A stretch of 60,000 nt of DNA. It comes from Tubiluchus corallicola (lineage: Eukaryota > Priapulida > Priapulimorpha > Priapulimorphida > Tubiluchidae). The position numbers were made by a program, and so were the translations under genes. Shown in pieces: positions 10,510 to 23,600 of the stretch (position 1 is the first letter of the stretch; every line of letters starts with the position of its first letter). The stretch is taken from positions 161,001 through 221,000 of the forward strand of contig JAQGDQ010000173.1 in assembly GCA_030141605.1 (NCBI GenBank), written 5' to 3'. The notes below the pieces were generated by a model. That model was not told where the DNA came from. It was given only the letters and a program-made list of their open reading frames with translations, and made no database searches.

Positions 10510-11666
10510 ACCGTATTCGTCAGTATTTCCACCATAAATGAAATACACGTGCTTTGCTAAGCTGGTATTAGTCGCCATAAATTTTGTAGTTTTTGGCACT
10601 CTCAGCACTCAAGGATATGCCTTAACTGATTGACCTTCAATTAATTAAGGTAAATCTCATTTAGCTCATCTCCTTTTATTAACGTTTTACATAATAGAGT
10701 GGCAAATATAATAGCGACGATATATTGAATATTTTTAAAAACTATTATGGAATAAATTAATCCACAATTATGGTGACATTAATACAAAGCTTGCTCGAAG
10801 CAAAGGAAATGTGAAAAAGCCAAGACGATGCATGGACTTGAACTAGGAGTTGAGTTCTTCCAGTCCGTGTCTTTTCAGGTTTCGAAATTCCACAAATGTG
10901 TGTTTATTCCATTATCAGTGATGATACTCTGTTAGTGACTCACGGAGTTTTAATTTCACGACATCCCGTGGGCCCATAGCCGTGCAGCGTTACAATTGGC
11001 CGATATAATAATTACCAAGATTGTACGTTTGCGAAGTAACACTAACCCTTACTACTCAGTAATTGCTGCTGCTATCTAGTAACGAAAACAAAAACAGAAA
11101 CGCAAAATCTATAAACTACTTGCGCAAAAATGTAATTTTGCAAAAAGTGTTACTACCAACAGAGAGTCAAAAAAACTTCAACTTGCTAATTTTGCATTAA
11201 TTTTTTTGTAAATCTAAACTTTGTTGTCCTCGTATTAAAATTAAAAGGTAGCGATAGGGGCGTCCTCTTAAACTTATTTATCGCAGACGGCCATAGATTT
11301 ACCTGCAGGGTTTAATAAATTTGTTGTATAATTACACTAGGTAAGATGCAAGCCTGCTAATGTTAATGCGTGTCTTTTGCATGTGACTTGAGCAAGCGCG
11401 CTGTGCACATTAAATGGCATAGATGAACAAGCTTTCATCTTCTAGACTGAATACTACAATAGTCCAAGACGAAAAGTTGAAAATGAAAGTAGTGTATATT
11501 AGTTTTATTACTATTACTATAGTATTAGTAGCATTACAATACACTCAGACGTCTTTAGTATACAGCCTAGTGAGACAGCAAATAAGTCGGCATTATAATG
11601 AGGGGGCTAATCACAAATTACCCAAGCAAGTTTACTTCAGCCAGGCTAGACAGCACTTTCCCTTTT

Positions 11667-11905
11667 TTCCTCACAAAAGTTATTGAATTAGTACTGAAAT
11701 AAAACTCAGTAAAGTAAATTAGTAAAATAATAAGACCAAAGGTCTGGAACTGGACCCGATAATTTTCTTCTTACAGGTTCCCTGGTTTCCTCACAAAAGT
11801 TATTGAATTAGTACTGAAATAAAACTCAGTAAAGTAAATTAGTAAAATAATATGACCAAAGGTCTGGCACTGGACCCGATAATTCTTTTCTTACAGGTTC
11901 AGCAC
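11667..11905 (+). repeat. Tandem duplication, about 120-bp unit, two copies
   Basis: The segment starting CCTCACAAAAGTTATTGAAT near 11669 recurs about 120 bp downstream near 11789 with only a few substitutions. Each unit contains the palindromic GACCAAAGGTC (one copy has TGACCAAAGGTC). Confidence 0.8.
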
Positions 11906-12371
11906 TGTACCCAAGGTACAGCGAAGGTGCTCGAACTCAGAACAGCAGTAGCTCTGATATGGGCTGCCTACTTTCTTATTTCTTCTTCCAGCGCCATACT
12001 GTAGGAAATAGCTTTCCGAATAAAAGCGACTATATAAAATCTTGCAAACGCATTAAGCATAGTTAAATGAAATTACTTAACCTTTACTACAATACTTGCT
12101 GTGTAAAGTATTGTAAATATATTAGGTTATGATTATAGTCAAGTAAATCACTAGTTCACAGACCAATAAGTCACTAATTACCTAGAAATTGATTCACGAA
12201 ACCTATTTACAGAACTAGGACTTTATAAGCTTCTTTTCTTGGGGTAAGCCCGTTATGATGTAGGACAGGGCATACAGCTGGTTTTTGCTCACTTAACTCA
12301 GACACAGTAATATGTTTTGTAGTAGGTGAAATATTATTACACTAAATATGTTGTTTCTTTGCAGATAAAAA

Positions 12372-12406
12372 TGTTTTTTAATCCATCATATGACATCTAG
12401 CATAAG

Positions 12407-12442
<36 letters not shown>

Positions 12443-12446
12443 CCTC

Positions 12447-12480
<34 letters not shown>

Positions 12481-12515
12481 CTTATGCTAGATGTCATATG
12501 ATGGATTAAAAAACA
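12372..12515. repeat. 144-nt near-perfect palindrome with TA core
   Basis: The left arm TGTTTTTTAATCCATCATAT, continuing through GACATCTAGCATAAGTCGA, is followed by (TA)n, a short spacer TATCCTCACAA, another (TA)n, and the exact reverse complement of the arm. Each unique arm is about 39 nt without mismatch. It would form a long hairpin or cruciform. Confidence 0.9.
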
Positions 12516-14649
12516 ATTTATATAATATATATTATTATATTAAATATTATTATTAATAATATTAATATATATATATATATATAGAAAAATGTGTGTATCA
12601 TCTAACAACAACACTAAAACTAAATTTATGCTTCTCTGTCTGCTTTAGTAAACTGTTCGAGACTTTAGCTTTACAAATAACATGTAAAACCAAATAAAAA
12701 CCGCTCTCAGTCTGATTGCTTTAGCTGCATAAAACCAAATACATAGCCACAACAAAAGTTCTCGACGCATACCTTTATTGGTGAAAATTTGAGTTCGGGT
12801 GCCAGACCTTCTAAGGCATAAAATGTAGATACAGAACTAAATCCCTAGCCACATTGAAATTAAAAATTTGTGAGCTAACTAAGTCATTTATATTAATGTA
12901 ATTATTGTAATCATCTCTATTAATTAAAAAACTTTGTGTACAGTAATCAGTAATACGAATAACCATAAGTGCTAAAAAAACCATAATGAACTGCTTCTGT
13001 ACTATATTGTTGGCCTAGTGTTCGACTTGAATTTAACTTAGAATTTACTTGTGTACAGTAAATTTGCCACTCCAAATTTGCACTCTGGTAGTAGGGTTTG
13101 TGAGGTGAATTGTTATTGTGGATGCGCCCAGTCCAGGCAAAGAAACGGCAAAAATCAGTATTGAACTGTGCGATAGACCTGCAATTTATTAAAATAACAG
13201 ATCACAAAAAGTGCTTAAGAACATGCTAAAGCTTATTACTATCGAGACAAAATGAAAAGTTAGATTTAAGAAGACTCAAACACAAATTATTACTTTATGA
13301 TTCTAGAGATTTGAAGCAATTCTAACCAATTTAAACTATTAACTAATTATTAAAGTAGATGGTGACTTACATTTACTGGTGACAACTTTGGCTTGAAAGT
13401 ACAACTAGTGTCTGTTAAATTGTAACAAAATAGACAAAGCAATGCAAGTATCACCAAACGGCATGATCAGCATAGCGGCAACAGAAAATGTAACTACGTG
13501 TAAGAACAAGTGTGACTGATAGGTGGCGTATACTACTAAAGCTTAGGTCACATGACTAAGGCTGGCTTCGTTTTAAACACTTTCAGGAAATGCATGTTTG
13601 TAAAAATGCGAAAAGAAAACAAATAATGATAGAATGCTAGATTAAATTGCTTGACACCAACAGTTATTAAGTACTTTATCTTGTACCTACTGGCTTCTTT
13701 GATGTTACTAAAGGCACAATAGCCTCAACTCTTTTGTAATGACTGATTCATTATGATTGGCTTCTGGTGTTCAATTCCTCATAATTTTAGCAAACTACTT
13801 TAGTTAAGCATAGCAAAAATAAAATTTCCATTAAAAATTTTTTATTGTGTTAATTATCCACTCATCAAAACAATAATTGTTCTTTCATCCTATTTCATTG
13901 AGAAATTATGTGATTAGAATTATAGATATCAACCTTCTGCTTTTATGATTTTTTTATCAACATATTGTATCTTTGCTGGTTTGCAATTTAGTTACATGTA
14001 GGCATCCCATTATAATATATACCACCATTACACTTATAACAGATGGCAGCACCATGCAATTGTGGAAATTTCAATTAACGATGCTCCACACACAAAGGCA
14101 CACATACTTCTACTGAAATATTTTTACTGCCTCATTACACATTGGACAAATTTTTTTTCATACGCGGAATTTTGATTTGATTCTCATTAGCACAGTTGTG
14201 TACTGAAATGGGGATTGAAAGTTCCGAGATTTAATCCTGAAAATCTACATTCCCTAAATTTGTTTTATTGAAACTTATTAGATCTCTAAATATTTTTTAA
14301 CTAGTAGATTTTTGCTCAAGTAGAAAAATGTCATTTGCTGATTTGTTAATGCTAAGTTGTTAAAGTGTTGAATTATAATCTGAATTAATTCATGTTATAT
14401 ATTAATCAGCTGCTTGATGACGTTGCTCGTATAAGATCACAAGATCACTGCAAAGTTACAGCATCACATTCATGCAAATTAAACATATGGGCTGTTTTAG
14501 CTAATCATTAAATATTGTGCTAGTTATGCCATGACTAGTCTGTCATTGTAATACTTACACAAGTCAAAAAAGTGAAATACTAGAATTTGAATAAGTTGTT
14601 GCACCACAGCTTGATAAAAAGGGACTGAAATTTTTTATCTATTAAAATT
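12516..14649. other. Intergenic, no feature recognised
   Basis: AT-rich sequence with scattered stops in all frames. A run of TA repeats continues to about 12585. I see no exon, RNA gene or transposon terminus that I can support. Confidence 0.4.
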
Positions 14650-15277
14650 CAGGGATGAGAATTTTCCGCGGATACGCCAAATTCCGAGTTTTTCGAAGAC
14701 CAGTAGTGCCATTTTTGAAAATCGCGTAAATTCGTTGAGGAAATTTTTACGGACCCAGTACATTATTTCACAAGCTGACCGCTAGGTGGCAGGCCGTCAC
14801 TTTGTTTACATCACGTACATTACAGTACAAAATCGCGTAAATTCGTTGAGGAAATTTTTACGGACCCAGTACATTATTTCACAAGCTAACCGCTAGGTGG
14901 CAGGCCGTCACTTTGTTTACATCATGTACATCAGTATAAGTATACAGTATAACATACAGTATAACCACGTGTATATCTCTATGTATAAAAATATAGAATC
15001 GATTATGCGGAGTTATTTGAGTCAATTGCAGACAGTTTTTATATACTTTTGCATAGGAGCGGCCAGTACTTAGGCGTTTTTGAGACAATTAGGCATCATA
15101 TATCTTTGATAGTTGGGTATTTTAAGTTATACATGAAACAAAGTAACTGATATTTTAAGTCCACTTAAAGACTTTCTATGGTCACAAAATTGCAATTTCA
15201 ACCCCATTGGGGCCTATGCTTCCCCAAAACCCCCGGCCTGTTTCAGAGTTTTTTGCAATTAGTCATTCTCGTCCCTG
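14650..15277 (+). mobile_element. CAGGGATGAGAAT-ended MITE, copy 1 (with internal duplication)
   Basis: Termini CAGGGATGAGAAT and ATTCTCGTCCCTG are inverted. Related inverted copies lie at 44141-44605 and 55355-55873. This copy is longer because an internal segment of about 103 bp (AAAATCGCGTAAATTCGTTG and onward) is present twice, from about 14718 and again from about 14828. The shared interior includes GTTTACATCACGTACAT-like sequence. No coding region. Confidence 0.82.
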
Positions 15278-15499
15278 AAAATTAAGCAATTCTGTGCAAG
15301 ACTGAATGTTTTGAATAGCAAATGTGTAGTATGTGTATGCCATTTTTGGCTTAATTACTGCGACGGCTCACTGATGTTAACCCAGCTGTTAAAACCGATC
15401 AAAACACTGATTACTAGTACTTTAAGTGAATATGCACCGATCGCTTTGAAACAGTAAGTTGGCCAGTACTTGTTAATTAAATTTAAACCCATTATCTAT

Positions 15500-16046
15500 T
15501 AACATAAGACATTACTCTACAATATTTAACGAATTTCGTATTAAGTATTGCAGGACTGACGCGGCAAGGCACTTCATCACTAACACTGGCCCTAGACTTT
15601 GGAATAACATCACCGAATACATAAAAAATTCTTTATCTATAAATAACTTCAAAAGAAATCTTAAAAGTGAAATCTTTTCTAATTCTACAGAATAAATCAA
15701 TTTGATTAATTATGCTGCTGTCCCTGTCGGAATCCATTGCGTTGCTGGCTATGTCAATTTTTACATTTCTATAGTTCACGTTACTTCATACAGATACCAT
15801 CACATCTTTCTCCTCTTTCTATTCTCTATTAACCTTTCTTTCTACTCCTTTACTGCTCTTTTCTATTACACTCAGACCACATTCATTTGGGGTGCTCTAA
15901 ACAAGTAATTACTTCTTGAGTACCCCACGAGTCATTTGCGGCTTGGCATCTTGTACACTTAATAATAAATATGCTATTAAATACTTTTATGTACAATGCT
16001 GTAATGGTCGTTGTGGATATATTTAATAAATAAATAATAAATCTCG
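15500..16046 (+). pseudogene. LINE ORF2 C-terminal remnant and 3' tail
   Basis: Translation of about 15520-15690 on the plus strand gives CRTDAARHFITNTGPRLWNN followed by ITEYIKNSLSINNFKRNLK and a stop, the C-terminal motif of non-LTR ORF2 proteins (GP.LWN.I). The same motif, better preserved, is on the minus strand at 48580-48840. It ends near 16046 in an AATAAATAAATAATAAAT tail. Confidence 0.7.
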
Positions 16047-16308
16047 TAATTGATAAGCATAGCAGTATTTTCTCTTCTGACTTGAATGAACTATGAACGT
16101 GCTATTTACACATTGGTACTTGTAATTCTATACGCTTGAAAGTAGTACTCAGGGGTTTTTATACATTGTGTTTGTGTTGAGTGTGCTTTGTGCGTGCGCG
16201 GCATGTGCGGGGCGTATGACTGGCGTAGGGCATCATTATAACTAAACTTCGCCTTTTTTATATGAAACATTTAGCCATTTGTACATGTTTTCATCCCCTC
16301 TCTTTCAG

Positions 16309-16568
16309 ATAATTGTGTTTCCAAAGCAATGAACGGTGAAGCAAGTTTATGGAAAACTCACTTTGAAACCAAGGCATGTCATTCCTCAACTTAACAAAGT
16401 AAGCAAAAGAGCAGAATGGTTCGGTGTAGCAGAAAAAGTGGTCCGGTCAGCCAAAAACTGACTGGAGGCGAACACTCTGCAGAGAGCACGAACAGTCAGG
16501 AATGCACAGAGAAGAAGCGCAAGAAATCACTACCAGTGACTGCGCAAGCTGAAAAGTTGATTATTACG
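16309..16568 (+). CDS. TET: TET first coding exon (5' UTR plus 51 codons)
   Basis: Acceptor TTTCAG at 16308, donor GTAAGA at 16569. ATG at 16416, phase 0 at the 3' end, matching the next exon. Encodes a basic segment (EKKRKKSLP) that could act as a nuclear localisation signal. An upstream ATG at 16329 opens a 21-codon frame in the same reading frame that stops at TAA 16392-16394. An earlier 5' exon must exist, since this exon begins at an acceptor; I did not locate it. Confidence 0.7.
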
Positions 16569-17610
16569 GTAAGAATTTGCATCATGTCTTACAATTGTTA
16601 ATTGTTTTTGAAAAATATGCTCAACATTCTCAGTGCTGGGGTTTTTTTTTAGTTTTACTAACCTGATGGTATCCGGAATGTCTTTAGAAAATTGTCTTCA
16701 TGTAATAAAATGTTGGATAGAATTGCGTTAGTAGCAGATTTGCTAGCAGATGGCAGTACTGTCTTTATCTGCATTAATTTCCCAAAGTGTTGCTAAGGAG
16801 ACAAGTGTGACAGTTATTTAGTTAGGATGCCAGGTTAGTCAATTTACTGCACTTGATCTGGTTCTATGTTACGGCCTGCTTTCCTGTTCTAAACTGTGTG
16901 CGAAGCTACAAGCGGAAAATTAATTTTTTTTCTTCCTTTGGCTCTAGGTCCTCGTAACATTAATTTTAAATATATAATAGTTAAATTATTATTTAAAGAT
17001 AGTCACGTGTGTCTCTTCTTTCCCATTATTGAAAATTATTTTATTATAAACTAACACATTCGTATAATAATTCAATGTTCATTCGTCTTAAATGCAAAAT
17101 CTGATAATTTTTAATTACCTGGTACATGCGCATTAACTAATTAATTATATTAGTAAAAATCCTGCGAGGGTGGCTGACCTCGATAACTTATAGTTCTTTC
17201 GCCACCCTTTCACCACTAATCAATAATTACTTTTGCACTTTGTAATATTATTGTATGTTGTATAGAGTTATAAATCTCTTAGTTATGTATTTTGCTATTT
17301 TAAAAATGGTGATAAACTAATAAACTTACTTACTTACTTACCAGGTTGGATTTGTTCACCCGAGTTTCTCACCTATGCGACCTAGTTAGTTTTAGCTAAG
17401 TTATTAGTTATTATGGTTGTGTTTCTGTCGGATGTTTAAAAGCATAAGCTTTTGCAAACACCAAACTAATTTTTTTCCGTGATTCTAATTTCCAGATCCA
17501 TTGCTCGTAAAGTATTTAAACAGTAAAATGTTAAAATAGGAGTTTACACTCTCTCTCTTTCTTTCGTTTTCTTTTTCTCTCTATATCTCTCTCTCTCTCT
17601 ATCTCTCTCA

Positions 17611-17653
<43 letters not shown>

Positions 17654-20600
17654 TCTCTCTCTTTCTCTCTCTCCCTCTATTGCTCCCTCCCTCATCCAGC
17701 TTCTTTCTGTTTAACTTTTCTCGTCTTTTTTCTTTTAACTCTCTAATTCTTTCTTTTCTGTCTTCTGTGACCATCTCTTTCTGCTTTCCGCCCACTCACA
17801 TTATCTTCTCTCTCTCTCTCTCTTTATCTCACACTGTTTTTCGTTTCTCTTTTCTACTGCTTGCTCAGCAACGTGTCATTTAATGCTTTGATTTCGACTT
17901 CTGGAAATTTGTTATTGCTTTTATTTTCCATGTGATAAATTATGTTGACAATGCGCACGAAATTGCATTTTTATTATTATTATTATTATTATCACATTCA
18001 GTACAATATAATGACATTAAGCACACAGTGACATCAAAATTATTACGTCATACTGTATTAAATTGTTATGTTTCATACACTATCGTTATCGTAAAAGAAT
18101 AATTGTACAGCAGTGGGCTAGAGAAGCAAAGGCTTGTATAAGCCCACTGTCATGTGAACTGTAATAAATGATTATGTTTCATACACTATCGTTATCATAA
18201 AAGAATAATTGTACTGCAGTGGGCTAGAGAAGCAAAGGTTTGTATAAGTCCACTGTCATGTGAACCCGATAAAAAAAGAATGGATGAGTGAACCAAAAAA
18301 AAGAACTGGGAGAAAGGTTAGATCACACAGGAAGGGTAGAAGGATGTGTTAGTGGAAATGGTAGGAAGAAAGATAATAGATTGTGCTATGTTGACATCAG
18401 CTCTAAAGATTTATCAATGATGCCTTGTTTTGCATAATCTGTACATGCTTACTTTAGACTGTTAAACAGAACGTTGAATTTTGCCAACATAACATCTGGG
18501 TGGAGTATTAGTGTGGCTTCAATACTGAAAGCTGAATGAAAGCGAACATTTGAAACTGATCGAATGACCCTGGATCAACTTTGTGTAGGTGTCTGTTTCT
18601 CTTTGTCGCTTCTGAAATCTGTGAACATTGGTGAAATGGGTGTATGTATTAGCTGTCATATTTTGGTGATCATGCTTGGATGGTAAAAAAGACGAAAATC
18701 CTCATCAACCTACAGAATCAGTCAGATTTGACAGACGATATTCTTGAGTGGTGTAAAAATAAACTTTAGAACTTGAACACTAGAGGTCGCCGCCATTTCA
18801 ATGTGTCAATAAAATGCACACGCAATATAGACCTCAGCAGCTAGCTTCCCAGGGCTCGATTGTAAACATTTAATCGATCTCAGGTATTTGTGTGCAGGTA
18901 CAGTTAGCTATATCTGTTAGCTGTCATGATAATTACAAATTATGTCGGCTCAATTCCTGACGTAATATTTAATTATTTGGTGACTTTGTCACTACGTTTT
19001 AATATACGCACGTATACGAATGATCCCACGTCTTGTTGCTTTTGCATATTAAAATTTACTGCACAATTTGTGGTGAAAAGATCTTGCACTCCTTCTTATT
19101 ATGAAGCTATCATTGGATTATTCCTGACAGTAGAAATTTTTGCGCGCCTTTGTCAAGACGCAAATTTATGCTTGCATAAAAATTTATAATAAGTTTGATT
19201 TTTGCCGCGAGCGTGGGTGCTTATAAAATTCTTCCACTCTGACGCATTAAAAGTGGGCCCCTTTGAATAGCCTTTTATGAACGCCTGATATAAAAGCTTG
19301 TTTGGCTGCCAAGATTATAGAAGAAAAATCACGATGGTACGTCGCGATACATTGTCGCTTGCTTGTAGGCATTAACGTCTCATACAAAGACCTCTTACTA
19401 AGCTCCCATGGTGAAGGGTTGCAGATGGGGCATGGGAATTTCACTTGCTGGATTCGATGTGTGCAATATTGAAAGATTTCGTGCGATATAAAACATTTAC
19501 GCCGCATGGGAACATTAATGATTTGGGATGGTCTGAATCATCACATCAGATTGCCACCTGGCTTTTTAACACGTTTTTAATTTCACAGTTTGCGGGAATT
19601 TCATTTTTCAAGTACTGTAGAAACGTGCCATGAGCTAAATTTATTATAAATTTCACTTGTGAATTAAAGGGCAATCACACCTCTAATGAAGAAGTTGTTG
19701 TGTTTAGCGTCGTAAGTGTTAATCACAAAATCTGGAGGAGGACTCGAAAGCTCAATGCTCCTTCCTTCTTTTCACAGTAACTCGCATAGTTTTTTCAATG
19801 TTATATCAATTTATATGTATGTTTGAGTTGCTGTGGAATGAATTCATAATTCATAAAAAAACTATTCACACAACCCAACATACGTAAACGATAATATATA
19901 TTCATCCGCAAATTTTATTTACCCACGTCCATTTTAAATTGTATGTATATATTGTATATAGTCTATTATAATTTGCGTAACATTGTAATGTATATTTTGT
20001 TTTAAATTTTTGCCACAGTAGTTTTTAGTTTGCACTGGACGCATTTGCCTTTAACAGTTGTGTGAATTTTATTCTCATGCTGTGATGTTCTTTTATGCTT
20101 TTATGGTTATGAATATCGATTTTTATGGCAAATAAAGATTATATATATATATGTACAATAGAAAGTTAGTTGAGTCTTAGTTGCAAATGACAACGTAGTG
20201 TAGCATTCTAGACGTTAAAAACTATTAAACATCTCTTGTTCAAATTCTGGTCGATGTGCAATGTTGTAATTGCTGTACTGGCGCCTTTCTTTCATTTCAA
20301 TTTAAATGATTTTTTCGCTTTTCCGAGCATGCAGTCTATTAATAATTTTTCATCTCGCTACTTCCTACGCTTTCTGCATTCGCTTTTAATCTTTTCATTT
20401 TTGTTTTTTCGCATTTTCTTCATTTTATTTAGTTCAGTTGCCCTTTGGAGTTTCATCGAATGGTAGCTATGCGCGTATTTAATTGATTTAGAAAATTAAT
20501 ATTCTTGTAATTTTTATCGCGACGCCAACTTAGACTTTACCTAGTAAGTCTTTTTGCGTAGACTCTTACTCTAGTATTCAGTTATCGTATTCTGTTAACC

Positions 20601-23600
20601 CCAACACTCAGCTTCGTGGCCAAGTTTATGTGACGACTGATCTTTTAATTTATCTCATCCATCCATCCGGTGCCTAAATCCCTTTTATATCAGGGCGAGT
20701 AGCAATGTATATTGTACTACTAGGCTGATTTCTACTCAAAAACGTTAAGGCGCACACATATGCTTGCTCAATGCTACAACAACACAAAACAAATTTGGGT
20801 TTATAAATGTTCTACCGCCGTTACGCACAGCTAAATATATATTACTCTTTATCTTTTCAGCTGTAAAGTTATACATTCATAATGCTTCTTCTTTTGACCA
20901 TTATGTCCTTCAGTAGGCAGACTGCATAAATTTTTCTCTCTCCAAATAACAACCATCTCAAGCATTCTTCATCTGTTACTCTTTGCTAAGGGATCTTGTT
21001 TCTCATCTGTGTGTAAAACTCATAACTTAATATTATGTGTTCTGCAGTTTCAATATCTTTACTACATTTACAAAGTCTTTTTTCTATGCAGTAACCTACT
21101 TTCCAAGCAATCAAGGGATTTCCCAATACTTCTAATGCACCAACCCTAGCTTCGACAAGCAATTCCGCACCCCATGTATCGTTCATCCAGGGTTCAAATG
21201 ATATACAACTTTTGCAATCTCTATATCTTTCTACTGTCGAACATTTACTTAATTTTTCATTTCATATTTTTAATCCCGTTTCTGCTATAGTTTTCTCGAT
21301 ATGCACATCCCATGCTTTTTCACACTGTTCTGCAAGTTCAATACGTTTACCACATTTCTATGTGATAATCTACTTTCCAAGCATACAATCGTAATGCCTA
21401 GCAGACATCTCTGTGTTTGGCCTTTGCGCGACCCCAGGGTGTTTGGCTAGCGTTTGTACTTACTACTGGCTGGCCTTGCTTTGTGGAATGCTCTGGTTTA
21501 CGTTTTTGTTGTTTTGGTTCTACAGGCATGGTTGAACTTGGACATCCACAGCTTGACCGCTGACGTATTTGTTGACTCTTTCTCTTTTCGTCAAAGTTAT
21601 TAAAACTTTTTGTACGACTATGACTTGGTAATTAGTCTCAGACATTTGTTTACACGAACTTTGCGTTTCTTTTTCTCAAATTCATTTCACCACGAGAGTG
21701 ATTTTTTTACTAATAATATTAATGTAAAGTTGGCTTATTTTTAAATTGTTGAATGTATGATTGTCTTATTGTTGCATTTTAGTGATTTTTTGCAGAAAAT
21801 TAACAATGAGTAACAATTGTGTGAGATTTTGTTTCAATTTTTTTGAGTTATTATTTTTTAATGTGTTATGATTCTTTGGAGTTATTGTTTTTAGTGTGTT
21901 ATGATTTTTTGGAGTTATTGTTTTTTAATGTGTTATGATTCTTTGGAGTTATTGTTTTTTAATGTGTTATGATTCTTTGGAGTTATTGTTTTTTAATGTG
22001 TTATGATTCTTTGGAGTTATTGTTTTTTAATGTGTTATGATTCTGTGGAGTTATTGTTTTTTAGTGTGTTATGATTCTTTGGAGTTATTGTTTTTAGTGT
22101 GTTATGATTCTTTGGAGTTATTGTTTTTTAGTGTGTTATGATTCTGTGGAGTTATTGTTTTTAGTGTGTTATGATTCTTTGGAGTTATTGTTTTTTAATG
22201 TGTTATGATTCTTTGGAGTTGGCCTTTGGGACAAGCTTAACCATACCGTAAACATAATAGAAACATGGACGGGCCATTTTATCCCATTTATAACATTCAA
22301 CATAATTGCTGCTTGAAAATGTGCTCTGTATAGACGTTTGTGCTAGCGTCTATGTGGCTAGCATAAATACATGCTTGTGCAGCAGCTAGCGTATTATTGA
22401 GCGTCAGCTTGGAGGGCTGGCCAGGCAGCACGTAGACACGTAGTAAGAAATTCGTTCAGCGTAGTACTAGCAATACTAGGCTTAGCCTTCATTCATGCCT
22501 GTCATTCAGCCATGTTGTGCTTGTTGCGTGCGTAGGACTGCAGACTTACTTCTTTGTGTTAACTGCTTTTTATCATTACTGCACCGTGCACCGATTATTG
22601 GATTTTTATTTTCAAAGACGTAGAGAACGTTCAATCGTACAGTAGGGCGCGGGAGAAAATTGAGTGTTTGTTCTCAGCTATTGATTTGCCATGCTGCTAA
22701 CTGTGTTAATTTTATTCATCGCAAACCTCAGTGTGTAGATAAGGTCGTTTGTGTCATCAGTGCAGCTCATTTTTATTTTTTATGCTTGTGAATAATGGAT
22801 TTCGTATTTCAACGGTGAACTGTTTTGTGTGTGTCTGGTTATTGAACTGATTATAAGCTCATGGGAATAATAAAGAGTAAGAGTTTCGTTGTAGTGGTAA
22901 TGTGACATCGTTTGCAGGAGCTGGCTTCCATGTACGTCGAGCGACAGGCTGCTCTCAGGCCTCCCTTTTGGTTTCTGTATGGCACGTGAATTGCAACTGT
23001 AGTAGCAACATTGTGAGCAGGTGACTAGATAACAGTAATAACTTTTGCAAAAACAGTATTGTGTTCTGCGGTTTCAACAGCTGCTGTAGAATTTCGCATT
23101 GAAGTCAAATAGAAGTTGCAGACATCACATTGTTTGTGCATGGGAATTCAACCTATTGTAATTGATTTCGTTTGCTCTTTGTGCCAGTGCACATAGATAG
23201 GTTTATAAAAATGCTATACAAGTATACATGCTCTTTGTGCCAGTGCACATAGATAGGTTTATAAAAATGCTACACTAGAATACCGTGGATGCACATGATC
23301 CTCTTCACCATATCGGCAAGCAAACTGACATCAATAAAAAGTGACAGTTTGCTAGATCAAAAGCACTTATCTTTCTCACATTGTACACATAAATTTCTTC
23401 TTTTTTACCAATCAAAAATTACTATTACTGTTTACTCGTCTTTCGTTAGACTTTTAGCAGCGACAGCTCGATCGTACATAGAATCGAACTTTTCTTAATT
23501 TATCTACGTGAGTATCACTAATTATCTTGCACAGATAATGCCCATTTATACATGTATATTGACCTACATCCAAACATATGTTTTGTAGTATCATCTGCAA

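Noticed and set aside
17544-17795. Minus-strand open frame rich in Arg-Glu
   Set aside because: Produced by the (CT)n microsatellite; no start context or conserved sequence.
22918-22990. Possible extra TET exon (TTTGCAG then GAGCTGGCTTCCATGTACGT), phase 0
   Set aside because: The frame stops after 24 codons and no convincing donor precedes the stop; skipping it gives a perfect phase 0 join.
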